Below are positions 11,340 to 22,745 of a stretch of 64,000 bases of DNA, piece by piece. Within the stretch, counting starts at the first letter, position 1; the number at the start of each line of letters is the position of its first letter. The stretch lies in the NCBI GenBank assembly GCA_033439265.1, contig JAVTVX010000034.1:13964501-14028500 (forward strand). Direction: 5' to 3'. The position numbers and the translations under genes were made by a program. The stretch is from Dillenia suffruticosa (lineage: Eukaryota; Streptophyta; Magnoliopsida; Dilleniales; Dilleniaceae). The notes below the pieces were generated by a model, which searched no databases, had not been told where the DNA came from, and saw only the letters and a list, made by a program, of their open reading frames with translations.

Positions 11340-13962
11340 TGTAACACCAAAAAAAAAAAATAAAGCAGCGGAGTGTTGCGTTTTGAGACAAAACGCAGCA
11401 CCCCCCTAATTTGGGATTAGGGCTTTTAGCCCTAATCTTTCCCCTCTCTCTCTTTTCCTCTTTCTCTCTCCTTGACTCTTCATCTCCCCCGCCGCTCTCT
11501 CTCTCCGTCCGATCCTCTCTCGCGGCCGTGCTTTCCTTCGCCACCACCATCGCCGCTGCGTCTCCCTCTCTCTTCGTCTTTCTCTCACTTTCCCTTTCTC
11601 TTTACCCTTCCCTCTCTCTCTTGCGATCTCCCTCTCGGTTTCCTCCGCCGCACGCTTCCGTCGTGCGCCACCACCACGAGCGCACCAGCGTGAGACACAT
11701 AGAGCACTGTACGCCCCTGCACGAGCGCCAGTGTACCCCTGCGCGCCTCTGCACGCTCCTGCACGAGCGCCAGCGTGCCCCTGCGTACCTCTGCACACTC
11801 CTGTACGAGCGCCAACATACCCCTGTGCGCCCTTGCACGAGCGCCAACACGCCTCAGCACGAGATACCCTGTGCGAGTGCCCCCCAGTGCGACCATCAGT
11901 GTGAGCCAAGCGCGTGATCCACTACTCGAGCGCGCCCCAGCAAGAGCGCGAGCGCTCCGGCGCGCGACCCACTACGCAAGCACGCCACCCACTGCGCAAG
12001 TGCGCAATCCAGCTCGCGAGTGCGAGCCCTAGCCTGTGAGAATGCCAGCCCGCGCGCCCTAGCCGTTAGTGCACAGCCGCAAGCCCACTACGGCCTGCTG
12101 ACCCTCGAGCCCACGAGCGGGCCAGCCCATCAGCCCTCTAAGCCCACAGCCCACGAGCCCGCGACGGCCCGTGACAGCCGTGAGCCTCTACGAAGGTAAA
12201 TGACTCAAAGTTTGATTTTCGCACTAGGGTTTCGAATTTCTTTAGTAATTGGACTGAAATTGTTCACAATTGTTTCAAATTTGGAAACATTCAGGTTTTA
12301 GACCAAACCGATGGGCGAACGAAAGCTAGATCCGAGATCCGAGGAACCCTAGGTGAGAGAAATGAAATCTCTTCAACCTTTGGATAAATTTTGTCAAATT
12401 ATGTAGTATTGGTTGGAAAGAAAAAAATTGAAAATCCATTACTAGGCCCTTATTTAATATCGAATTGTGATGATTAATTAGGAAAATCTCATTGGAGACT
12501 CGAGCGGTCAGATTTGAATTGGCTTTTAAAATAGGGAGTGATCACCCTCCCGTATACAGTGAGTGAGATTTATTTTAATACTTTTGTTTAATATGTAAAC
12601 CCTATTTTATGACATTTTGATGAATGAGCATGATTTGTCGTATGCTTGAAATGTTTTGACTAGTTTTAAAATTGATTTTTGTAAACCGATGGAGTGTCAA
12701 AAAACTGTGTTGAATTATGAAATTATGCATCCATGTGGTTGAAATATATAATGTGCCATTTTATGCTCTATGTTACATTGGTTTATGAACCTAATTTCGG
12801 TACATTTTGATATGATATTGATTTTCGCTTTGAGGGATTTGATATGTATTGTTTCGTAACTACGAAAGATACCGTGAGAGACGCTTTGGTGGCATCCGGA
12901 TATGCCTAGGCCTGGGGTATCCCACAAGTTGTTGTGATTTGATTAACGACACGGTGCTAGCCAGGTTGAACCCGAAAGGGGGAGGATTTGGATACTCTCT
13001 CCAAGTCTAGCACCTGGACGAGGTTCGTCACCAATGACGGGGTAGAGAGCACTTTAAATAAATTTGCATATAACACCCCCGGTGCGTTTATCATAGGTTG
13101 CGGTAGACCTCTGTTAGGACATTTTCGGCTGGCAAGTCTATGATTTTTAGTGATAGTGCATTGAATGCATATTTGACTTGAAAATACGTGCTAATGATAT
13201 ATTGTTGAAATGAAAAGTATGATAATTTGAAATATGATTCGTATACTTATGTTTTGACACTCCAATTTCACACTTCATATTTGACGATTGCATTAACCCA
13301 CTCACTCACTGAGTATTCTTCCCCGAGTACTCACCCCTTACTTCCCTTCTAGTTTCAGAGATAGTATTTGGTAAGGAGCGTTGCTTTTAGGACGCTCAGT
13401 ATCATTGGGAGATTTGGTCTGGACTTGAGGAGTTGTATATTTTTGCTGCAATTTCGTGAGTCAGCAATTGTATTGGTGATGTATATGTATTCTGAGGTCG
13501 ATAGACGACCATTGTATAATTCTGGGATGACTATATAAATATGGACATGTCATTGCATAACATTACATTGAGACATTTCTGGTTCATTGTGTAAGTACTT
13601 GGGAATGTGTCATGTCTTAGAAGTGTACTCTAGGATCGCTCGGTGCCTCCTTTAAATCACAGGAGGGGTGACTGGCGGCTGTCTATGCCTTTGACGGGGC
13701 CATGGCAGTAGAGGTCTGTGACTAGATTGTTGGAAATTTTTATAGCCTTACGTTATTTGGATGTTGGCTATGAGATTGGTTGATTTTGGAGAGGCCGGAA
13801 TGGACATTTGATTATATTACAAGATGGTTGTGATTTATACAGGATAAATTGTATTTGGGAAACCTCCGAAATATGGGGAGATTCTGTCCGATTTTCTGTA
13901 AAAATATAGCCAGCATTCAGGATAACGGGCGGCTGTTAACGATCCCAATTCGGGGTGTGACA
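11340..13962 (+). repeat. 5' LTR of the Tekay-type element (2.6 kb)
   Basis: Starts TGTAACACC and ends GGGGTGTGACA. It contains a poly-A stretch, two palindromes (11373-11436), a CT-rich block (about 11440-11640), a GC-rich low-complexity block of GCGCGAGC/CCAGC words (about 11650-12190), then an AT-rich half. The junction between the halves is AAGGTAAATGA at 12193. A pyrimidine tract ending TTTCAG at 13368 lies near the 3' end. All these are repeated in the 3' LTR. Confidence 0.92.
11373..11436. promoter_or_regulatory. Pair of palindromes near the LTR start
   Basis: The first palindrome (11373-11401) has a 13-bp stem, GTGTTGCGTTTTG with loop AGA and CAAAACGCAGCAC; one pair is G:T here and G:C in the 3' LTR. 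The second (11416-11436) has a 9-bp stem, ATTAGGGCT/AGCCCTAAT with loop TTT. Equivalent pairs occur at 19344 onward, and in reverse at 53939-53967 and 37182-37206. The role is unknown. Confidence 0.7.
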
Positions 13963-13969
13963 GTTGGAT

Positions 13970-13981
13970 TGGTATCAGAGC
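13970..13981 (+). promoter_or_regulatory. Primer-binding site (initiator Met tRNA type)
   Basis: TGGTATCAGAGC lies eight bases after the 5' LTR. It is complementary to the 3' end of plant initiator methionine tRNA, the usual primer for reverse transcription in Tekay and many other plant LTR elements. Confidence 0.9.
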
Positions 13982-14287
13982 GACTTGGTTGAGAGCTATG
14001 TAGGAAGAGAGTTTTGGAAACATTCCCGAGTGTGTTGGTCTTTAAAGTCCTCAATGCATGAAAGTTTCATATAGTCATGAAGTCTTAGTGCATGGTCATA
14101 GGTATATGAGTTCATCTATTTTAGGGGGTTAGATACGGTTATATCTAACCAACATGCTATATTCTTCCTCTATTGAACTAGGAATTTCATTCTTTTGTGA
14201 GGGTAGTCATGCTATGATTAGTCCAAAATTCTTGAACCGTGCCTATTTTTGTATGATACTTAATAAGGATCCTTCTCTTGCAGAAGT

Positions 14288-15480
14288 ATGACGACCCGAC
14301 GGAGCACCCGTCTTGCCCCACCAAAGGAATTAGACGAGCCGGAGGATCGTTCCTCGACTCGCGTGCTACCACCGGCACCTACCCAGCCAGCTGCTCAGGC
14401 TGAGATTCCCGTACCCACACTCGACGCCTTTCGACAGGTGTACGAGTGGTACGCTTCGCATTGGGTCCAGATTCCGCCCCCACCACCTCCTACAATGGCA
14501 CCTGCACCTGCAGCAGCACCAGTTCCTTCGACACCGGTTCCACAGCTGGTGGCCGGTCCTTCTACTTTGTCTGAGCCGAGTGAGACTACATCGGCTATTC
14601 TTAGATGGGTACATGAGTTGACTCAGTTGGTTAAGGAGGCCTGTCAGCTGGGGTGCATAGATTTTGCAGGGCTTGGTGATGCTACGGCAGCCAAGCATTG
14701 GATCAACCACACCCGTAGGATTCTGACCGATCTGGGGATTGGAGAGGAGCTCTGCCTAAAAGTGGAAGAGTGATTATTAAAGGGAGAGGCCCTCTCATGG
14801 TGGGAGGCCCTCACTGATGAGGTGACAGCGCTACTGTGGTGGGACGACTTCCTTCGGGAGTTTGACCGCAGATTCTTCCCACTCTACCAGTAGGACCGGA
14901 TGAGGTCAGAGTTGGGATGGTTTACATAGGGGTCCAGATCTGTCTCGGAGTATGAGGCAGATATGTGGAGACTTGCCACATTCGTACCGGATCTGGCCAC
15001 ACCTCAGTATATGCGCTTTAAATTTGATGACGGTCTTAGCCTCAACGTAAAGAAATATATGACTGTTACCCCACAGTTTACACTGGCCGAGGTGATAGAC
15101 TCTACTCACCGCGTGAAGGCTTTGGTCCATGCAAAGGCTAGGCAGAGAGAAAGCAAAGAGCAGAAAAGAAAGAAAGAAAAGTCTCATTTTGCGCAGAACG
15201 CTAAGAGGGGCAGGGGATCCAGTTCGCATGGAGGTAGATTAGGATCTGGATTTCCTGAGCTGAGACGGGGACAGTACTCCTAGGGGTTTAGACAGCCTGC
15301 TCCGACTCACCCTGCACAGTATACTACTCAGCGGCATCCTTATTGCCACATGTGCAATAGGTCCCATCCGATATGAGCTTGTTCAGTGACGGTTACTTGC
15401 TTCCACTGTGGGAAGCCGGGGCATATTAGGAGTTCTTGCCTTGAGTTAGGACTCGGAGGACAGAGTTCACAGAGCCGCAC
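14288..15480 (+). pseudogene. gag region of the Tekay-type element (fossil)
   Basis: An ATG at 14288 opens a Pro/Ala/Thr-rich N-terminal part typical of chromovirus Gag. The retrotransposon-gag core is recognisable by WINHTRRIL-like and GEALSWWEAL-like stretches between about 14690 and 15000. Near 15400 there is a CCHC zinc knuckle (CFHCGKPGHIRSSC), which binds the RNA genome. Gag would form the cytoplasmic virus-like particle. It is broken in several places and cannot be expressed whole. Confidence 0.85.
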
Positions 15481-15879
15481 TAGTACTTCTCGTATGGGAT
15501 AGCAGGGGCAGCCTGCTCGGCCTGCAGCTTCTACTCCCAGGGTGACCACCGGGAGTAACACAGTGCAGACCCAGGCACGACAGCAGCCTAGGGTTCAGGC
15601 CCGGGTTTATGCCATGACGCAGGAGGACGCCCAGGCGAACCTCGACATCATCATGGGTACTCCTCCTTCTGATCCAGTAGAATAGGATCTCTATTCGTAT
15701 TTCCACTTCTTTTGAGGATGTCAGCATTGTATCAGTCGTATAGGTATTTTATGTTATGTTCCCTTTTGTCGACATGAAGTTGTAGAAGCCTTAGAGGCTC
15801 AACTATTTTGACATATATATATATATATACATATCAAGTTTGAAATTATTCTAAATGTTTGTGCATTTTGTTCAATGAT

Positions 15880-16215
15880 AGGTACTCTACCTATCTTCGG
15901 AATAGATGCTCGTATCCTTATTGACACGGAGTCTAACTATTCGTATGTGAGCGATCAATTCTTCTGACATTCTGACAGACCGCTCTCACCTTTGGATGAG
16001 TAGCTATTGGTCATCACTCCTCTGGGTGAGCAGATTGTGCGCGGCACAGTGTATAGAGAATGTGAGATCAAAGTTGGGGATACAGTGTTGAAGGCAGATC
16101 TAATCCCCCTCGCCATGACTGATTTTGATGCCATCTTGGGGATGGATCGGCTACATATGCATCAGGCTTCAGTTGATTGCTTTAAGAAACAGGTAGAGTT
16201 TCGAAGACCCGATTA
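15880..16215 (+). pseudogene. Aspartic protease region (fossil)
   Basis: The stretch contains a D-T-x-S-type active-site region near 15925 with the following YSYVS context, and the ILGMDRL motif near 16135 that closes the Ty3/gypsy protease fold. The protease would cut the Gag-Pol product. Its place between the zinc knuckle and RT is canonical. Confidence 0.8.
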
Positions 16216-16273
16216 GCCAGTGTTGATTTTTTAGGGCGAGAGGCGGGTTTTACCCTGCTGTGTCATTTCAGTT

Positions 16274-17710
16274 TTGGAAGCCAGACGCATGATTCACCAT
16301 GGATGTGTAGCTTACCTGGCTCATATCATTGACACCACTATTCAGGGACCGAGACTGGAGGATGTCCCAGTGGTACAGGACTTTCCTGATATTTTCCCCA
16401 AGGAGTTACCCGGATTACCACCGGTTCGGGAGTTTGACTTTGAAATCGATTTAGCTCTGGGGACTACCTCTATCTTTATGCCGCCATACAGGATGGCACC
16501 GGCTGAGCTAAGGGAGCTCAAGGTCCAGCTGCAGGAGTTGCTGGATAAGGGGTTTATCTGTCCTAGCACGTCCCCTTGGGGCGCTTCAGTGCCGATTGTA
16601 AAGAAGGACGGCTCACTGAGATTGTGTATGGATTACAGGCAACTTAATCGGGTGACTGTGAAGAACAGATATCCACTGTCTTGCATAGATGATTTATTTG
16701 ATCAATTGCAAGGTGCTCAAGTTTTCTCGAAGATTGATCTTCGATCGGGATATCATCAATTGCGGATTAGGAGTCAAGATGTGCCAAAGACAGCTTTCCA
16801 CACTCGATACGGGCACTACAAATTTTTAGTCATGCCGTTTAGGCTGACTAATGCCCCCGTTGCATTCATGGACTTGATGAACCGAATTTTTTACGATTAT
16901 TTGGACCGGTTCGTTATTATTTTTATTGATGATATCTTAGTCTACTCGCGGAGTGATGATGAGTATGCTCAGCACCTTAGGGTGATTCTGCAAACTCTTC
17001 GTGAGAGACAGCTTTATGCCAAGTTCACCAAGTGTGCATTTTGGTTGCAGCAGATTGGTTTCTTGGCCATGTAATTTCTGCAGAAGGTATCTTTGTTGAT
17101 CTGCAGAAAGTTGAGGCTATATTAAGATAGGAGCAGCCATAAACAGTACCAGAAATCAAGAGTTTTCTTGGTCTAGCTGGGTATTACCGTAGATTTGTTA
17201 AGGGGTTTTCCCAGACAGCTGCTTCATTATGTAGATTGACGCAAAAAGGTGTCAAGTTTATATGAGTTGACCGTTGTGAGGTGAGCTTTCAGGAGCTCAA
17301 ACAGCGATTGACGTCCGCTCCGATTCTAGCCCTTCCCAAGAGTAGTCGAGAGTATGTGGTGTACAGTGACGCCAGTAGGAAGGGATTGGGCTATGTATTG
17401 ATATAGGATGGTAGAGTTATTGCCTATGCTTCGCGATAGCTAAAGAAGCATGAGGTGAACTATCCTACGCACGATTTGGAGTTGGCAGCCATAGTCTTTG
17501 CACTAAAAATATGGCGCCACTATTTATATGGGGTCACATACAAGGTGTTTACAGATCACAAGAGTCTAAAGTATCTGTTCACTCAGAGGGAGCTAAATTT
17601 GAGGCAGCAGAGATGGCTAGAGCTGTTAAAGGAATATGACCTCATCATTGACTATCATCCGGGCAAGACTAATGTAGTGGCTAATGCCTTGAGTCGGAAG
17701 TCATCTTCCT
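16274..17710 (+). pseudogene. Reverse transcriptase and RNase H region (fossil)
   Basis: RT is well preserved: PPYRMAP, the [11 protein letters not shown] block, the [13 protein letters not shown] motif and FIDDILVYS, which carries the catalytic Asp pair. It is followed by the connection region (FLGLAGYYR-like) and RNase H, with VYSDAS-like and [14 protein letters not shown] motifs and TDHKSLKY. The order and motifs are those of Ty3/gypsy chromoviruses. A few breaks interrupt the region. Confidence 0.92.
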
Positions 17711-17979
17711 CTTCTCAGACTATCGAGAGTACTTATCTCTCATGTTTATTGGGACTCCGAGCCTTGGGAGTCAGGTTGGCTAGTGATGATCAGGGAGCTA
17801 TACTAGCCAGATTTGAGATTCAACCGAGTTTGCTCGACCGTATCAGGGAGCTTCAGCAAAGTGATGAAGAGCTCCGAGGTATTTATGAGAAAGCTAGCAG
17901 AGGTGATATTGATGACTTTAGAGTTTGCAAGGATAGACTGTTGGTTTTTCGATATCGGGTATGTGTACCAGTAGATAGT

Positions 17980-19235
17980 GATCTCTGTAGGGCTATTCTT
18001 GAGGAGGCCCATTCATCTGCCATACTTTACATCCCGACAGTACTAAAATGTACCGTACCATCAGAGATAGTTATTGGTGGTCGGGTATGAAACAGGAAAT
18101 TGCAGAATTTATTGCTCGTTGCCTTGTATGTCAGCAGGTAAAGGCTGAGCACCAGCGTCCAGCTGGCACCTTGCAGCCCCTTCCCATTCCTGAGTGGAAG
18201 TGGGAGCATACACGATGGATTTCGTAGTGGGGTTATCGCGGACTTCGGCATAGCATGATGCTATTTGGGTGATAGTTGACCGACTTACTAAGTCCGCACA
18301 CTTCATCCCGATTAGGAGTGATTACTCGCTTGAGGCGTTGGCACGCCTCTATATTGATATGATTGTGAGACTGCATGGGGTTCCAGTGTCGATAGTATTA
18401 GATCAAGACCCCAGATTTACATCCCGTTTTGGCCCAGTCTGTAGGAGGCTTTGGGTACTAGACTGAATTTCAGTATAGCGTATCATCCCCAGACAGATAG
18501 TCAGTCAGAGAGGACCATTCGGACTTTAGAGAACATGCTTAGGGCATGTGTTATGGATTTCCGGGGGAGTTGGGATCGGCATCTTCCGTTAGTGGAGTTT
18601 GCCTATAATAATGGCTATCAGGCGAGCATTGACATGCCACCTTACGAGGTATTGTATGGGAGGAAGTGTCGTACCCCGTTGTGCTGGGATGAGGTTGGTG
18701 GCGACGACTCACCAATGTTGAGCTGGTAGAGGAGACGAAGGAGAAAGTGAGGATTATCCGTACGCAGATGAAAGCCGCCCAGGATAGACAAAAATCCTAT
18801 GCAGATCGTAGGTGGCAACCTCTAGAGTTTACTGTGGGAGACATGGTATTCTTAAGGATATCTCCCTTGAAGGGAGTCATTCGATTTGGGTAGCGGGGGA
18901 AGTTGAGCCCCAGGTATATTAGGCCCTTCCGTATCCTTCAGAGGGTCGGAAGTATAGCATATAAATTAGAGCTACCAGCAGACCTATTGGGTATTCACGA
19001 TGTATTTCATGTCTTAGTACTTAAGTAATATTAGCCAGATCCCTCACACATTTTAGAGGCTCCTCCAGTTGAGTTTCGAGAGGACTTGAGCTTACCTGTT
19101 CAGCCCGTGGCTATTCTGGATCGACAGGTCAGCAAGCTACAGAGCAAAGAGGTTCCTCTTGTTAGAGTTTTGTGGAGGAGCGATCAGGTCGAGGAAGAGA
19201 CCTGGGAGCCCGAGGAGACTATGAGGAGATAACAC
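17980..19235 (+). pseudogene. Integrase and chromodomain region (fossil)
   Basis: The HHCC zinc-binding start (CLVCQQVKAEHQRPAG) is followed by the DDE core with [13 protein letters not shown], the second Asp block [11 protein letters not shown] and the [18 protein letters not shown] stretch, which holds the catalytic Glu. The C-terminal part has the GDMVFLRISP and IHDVFHV motifs and ends in a chromodomain-like segment (VAILDRQVSKL...VRVLWRSDQVEEETWEP, shown in part). In plants this tail is typical of the Tekay clade and is thought to guide insertion toward heterochromatin. Confidence 0.9.
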
Positions 19236-19288
19236 CTCCAGTTGTTTGCTATTTAGCCTCTTTTAGTTTCGAGAATGAAACTTGTTTT

Positions 19289-19303
19289 TAGGGGGTTAGA
19301 AAA
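19289..19303 (+). promoter_or_regulatory. Polypurine tract
   Basis: TAGGGGGTTAGAAAA directly precedes the 3' LTR. It is the expected priming site for plus-strand DNA synthesis. The same sequence precedes the LTR at 1153. Confidence 0.75.
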
Positions 19304-21918
19304 TGTAACACCAAAAAAAAAAAAAAAAAAGAGAAGCAGCGTAGTGCTGCGTTTTGAGACAAAACGCAGCACCCCCCCAATTGGGATTAGGGCTTTTAGC
19401 CTTAATCTTTCCCCTCTCTCTCTCTCTTCCTCTTTCTCTCTCCCCGACTCCTCATCTCCCCTGCCGCTTTCTCTCTCCGTCCGATCCTCTCCCGCGGCTG
19501 TGCTTTCCTCCGCCACCACCATTGTCGCCGCGTCTCCCTCTCTCTTCGTCTTTCTCTCACTTTCCCTCTCTCTCTCTCTACCCTTCCCTCTCAGTTTCTC
19601 TCTCTCTCCGCTGTTCACTCTCTCTCGCGATCTCCCTCTCGGTTTCCTCCGCTGCGCGCTTCCGTCGCGCTCCACCACCGTGAGCGCACCAGCACGCGAC
19701 AGCGCAGAGCACTGCACGCCCCTACGCGAGCGCCTTGCGCGCCTCTGCACGCTCCTGCACGAGTGCCAGCATGTCCTTGCGCGCCCCTACACGAGCGCCA
19801 GTACGCCTCAGCACGAGCTACCCTGTGCGAGCGCCTCCCAGCGCGACCATTCATGCAAGCCAAGCGCACGATCCACTGCTTGAGCGCGCCCCAACACGAA
19901 CGCGAGCGCTCCAGCGTGCGACCCACTACACGAGTGCGCAATCCAGCTCGCGAGTGCGAGTCCTAGCCTATGAGTACGCCAGCCCGTGCGCCCCAGCCGT
20001 TGGTGCACAGCCACGAGCCCACTGCGGCCTACTGACCCGCGAGCCCACCAGCGGGCCAGCCCATCAGCCCGCCGGCCCGCCAGCCCGCCAAGCCCGCGGC
20101 CCACGAGCCCGCTACGGCCCGTGATAGTCCGTGAGTCTCTACAATGGTAAATGACTCAAAGTTCGATTTTCGCACTAGGGTTTCGAATTTCTTTAGTAAT
20201 TGGATTGAAATTGCTCACAATTGTTTCAAATTTGGAAACATTAAGGTTTTAGATCAAACCGACGGGCAAACGAAAGCTAGATCCGAGATCCAAGGAATCC
20301 TAGGTGAGAGAAATGAAATCTCTTCAACCTTTGGATAAATTTTATCAAATTAGGTAATATTAGTTGGAAATAAAAAAATTGAAGATCCATTACTAGGCCC
20401 TTATTTGATATCGAATTGTGATGATTAATTAGGAAAATCTCATTGGAGACTCGAGCGATCAGATTTGAATTGGCTTTTAAAATAAGGAGTGATCACCCTA
20501 TCGTATACAGTGAGTGAGATTTATTTCAATACTTTTGTTTAATATGTAAACCCTATTTTACAGCATTTTGATGAATGAACATGATTTGTCGTATGCTTGA
20601 AATGTTTTGACTGGTTTTAAAATTGATTTTTGTGAACCGATGGAGTGTCAAAAAACTGTGTTGAATTATGAAATTATGCATCCATGTGGTTGAAATGTAT
20701 AATGTGTCATTTTATGCTCTATGTTGCATTGATTTATGAATCTGATTTCGACACATTTTGATATGATATTGATTTTGGCCTTGAGGGCTTTGACATGTAT
20801 TGTTCATTAGCTACGAAGGACACCGTGAGAAACGTTTTGGTGGCGTCCGGATATGCCTAGGCCTGGTGTATCCCGCGAGTTGTCGTGATTTGATTAACGA
20901 CACGGTACTAGTCAGGTTGAACCCGAAAGGGGGAGGATTTGGATACTCTCTCCAAGTCTAGCATCTGGACGAGGTTCGTCGCCAACGCCGAGGTAGAGAG
21001 AACTTTAAATAAACTTGCATATAACACCCCCGATGCACCTGTCATAGGTCACGGTAGACCTCTGCCAGGACATTTTCGGCTGGCAGCTCTATGATTTTTA
21101 GTGACAGTGCTTTGGATGCATATTTGACTTGAAAATGCGTGCTAATGATATATTGTTGAAATGAAAAGTATGATGATTTGAAATATGATTCGTATACTTA
21201 AGTTTTGACACTCTAGTTTCACACTTCATATTTGACGATTGCATTGACCCACTCACTCACTGAGTATTCTTCCCCGAGTACTCACCCCTCACTTTCTTTC
21301 TTGTTTCAGAGATAGTATTTGGCAAGGAGCGTTGCTTTTAGGACGCTCAGTATCATTGGGAGATTTGGTCTGGACTTGAGGAGTTGTATATTTCTACCGC
21401 AATTTCGTGAGTTAGCAATTGTATTGGTAATGTATATGTATTCTGAGGTTGATAGACGACCATTGTATAGTTCTGGGATGACTATATAAATATGGACATG
21501 TAATTGCATAACATAACATTACATTGAGACATTTCTGATTCATTGTGTAAGTAATTGGGAATGTGTCATGTCTTAGAAGTGTACTCTAGGATCGCTCGGT
21601 GTCTCCTCTAAATCACAGGAGGGGCGACTGGCGGCTGTCTATGTCTTTGACGGGGGCATGGCAGTAGAGGTCTGTGGCTAGGTTGTTGGAAATTTTTATA
21701 GCCTTGATTTATCTGGATGTTGGCTGTGAGATTGGTTGATTTTGGAGAGGCCGGAATGACCATTTAATTATATTACAGGATGGTTGTGATTTATACAGGA
21801 TAAATTATACTTGGGAAACCTCCGAAATATGGAGAGGTTCTGCTTGATTTTTTATAAAAATACAGCCGGCTTTCAGGATAACGGGCGGCTGTTCACGATC
21901 CCGGTTCGGGGTGTAACA
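19304..21918 (+). repeat. 3' LTR of the Tekay-type element (2.6 kb)
   Basis: Starts TGTAACACC and ends GGGGTGTAACA. It aligns end to end with the 5' LTR, with the same palindromes (19344-19372 and following), CT-rich block, GC-rich block, GTAAATGA junction (20147) and TTTCAG near 21309. The next bases (AATTT) repeat the bases before the 5' LTR with one change. Confidence 0.92.
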
Positions 21919-22130
21919 AATTTTATGTGGTTCAAGACTTTGGGTTTGATTGAAAACCAGGTTAGTGGTCATTTACCATAAAATATCTACTTTAGAGGTA
22001 TCCTTGAGACTTTTACCATTAATGATAACCACATCCAAGGTGTTATCCCAAAAAGCTTAAGAACCTGCACTAGCTTAATCATAGTGAGGCTTGAACAGCT
22101 CACAAGTAACATTTTTAAATTCAAACCGAT
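21919..22130 (+). pseudogene. LRR receptor-kinase fragment, downstream half
   Basis: The sequence after the retroelement aligns with 40737-40885: a RTLGLIENQVSGHLP-like stretch, then a SVLQNFTINDNHF-like stretch and GVIPKSLRTCTSLI, followed by a shortened VRLEQLTSNI stretch. The MIK2-like family would continue with further repeats, a membrane segment and a kinase; here the similarity ends near 22130. With 11185-11339 it is one interrupted pseudogene of host origin. Confidence 0.75.
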
Positions 22131-22384
22131 AACATTTTTTGAAAACAAAAGACATGATTATTTTTCAAAAACGGAGTGGCATTATTCAATTGAATTTTTT
22201 ACGTGTAAAATTTCCAACAGAATGATTGCAAACACCATTAATTTTCTACAACTCAATGGTTATAGATATTTAATGTTTGAGATTCGTCACTTCAACAATA
22301 TCAAAGGTCTTGAGTTTCATCTTAGTAATTTCATCTTGTCGATTTAAAACCAACAAATTCGTTCTTTTCTTGTATAAAATTCAA
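22131..22384. other. No gene seen
   Basis: AT-rich sequence between the end of LRR similarity and a dispersed repeat. An 87-codon open frame covers part of it but carries no recognisable domain. Confidence 0.5.
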
Positions 22385-22745
22385 GAACTTAAGATGGGTT
22401 TGAATCACTTACCTCGTTTGACATTTGTGTATTCTAAATTTAGAAAAGTATCACAAAAATTGGATCACCTTCTTTTGAATATAATCCAAATGCCTTAGTA
22501 AAAAATAATCAATCCTTTTCTCAATTTTCAAAATTATGAGAAGAAGTTTTCTCTCTTTCCTTTTCCTACCCTTAACCCATGTTTCAAAAAAGCAAGGAAG
22601 TTGGAAATGATTACAAAATGAGAGATGTGAGAGAGTTGAGGCATGGTTTCCAAAAACACTACTTCCTTACCATTTTTTTTCTCTCCCTTATTCAAATTCA
22701 AAAGATTAGGCCTTTGGGTTTTGGGTCTACACTTATGGGTGGACC
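22385..22745. repeat. Dispersed repeat, copy 1 (about 360 bp)
   Basis: Matches 26480-26865 in the same direction, from GGGTTTGAA through TCACAAAAATTGGAT and TTATTCAAATTCAAA to GGGTCTAC. The two copies differ at roughly one base in six to eight with small gaps. The family is unknown. Confidence 0.7.

Larger units (their letters stand above)
11340..21918 (+). mobile_element. Full-length Tekay-type (Del) Ty3/gypsy chromovirus, 10.6 kb
   Basis: Two long LTRs (11340-13962 and 19304-21918) flank an internal region with primer-binding site, gag, protease, reverse transcriptase, RNase H, integrase and a C-terminal chromodomain, then a polypurine tract. The domain order and chromodomain place it among the chromoviruses, Tekay/Del clade. 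The flanking five bases are AATCT and AATTT, a target duplication with one difference. The element lies inside an LRR-kinase pseudogene. Structurally it is complete, but the coding region carries many breaks (of order ten or more). Five 60-base samples of the two LTRs compared by eye differ by about 6%, which suggests an insertion some millions of years ago. Confidence 0.95.

Noticed and set aside
11406-11917. Overlapping 167-168-codon frames on both strands
   Set aside because: Same GC- and CT-rich LTR block. The two strands are open at once, with no domain.
13970-13981. tRNA-like sequence
   Set aside because: It is the short primer-binding site of an LTR element, complementary to a tRNA end, not a tRNA gene.
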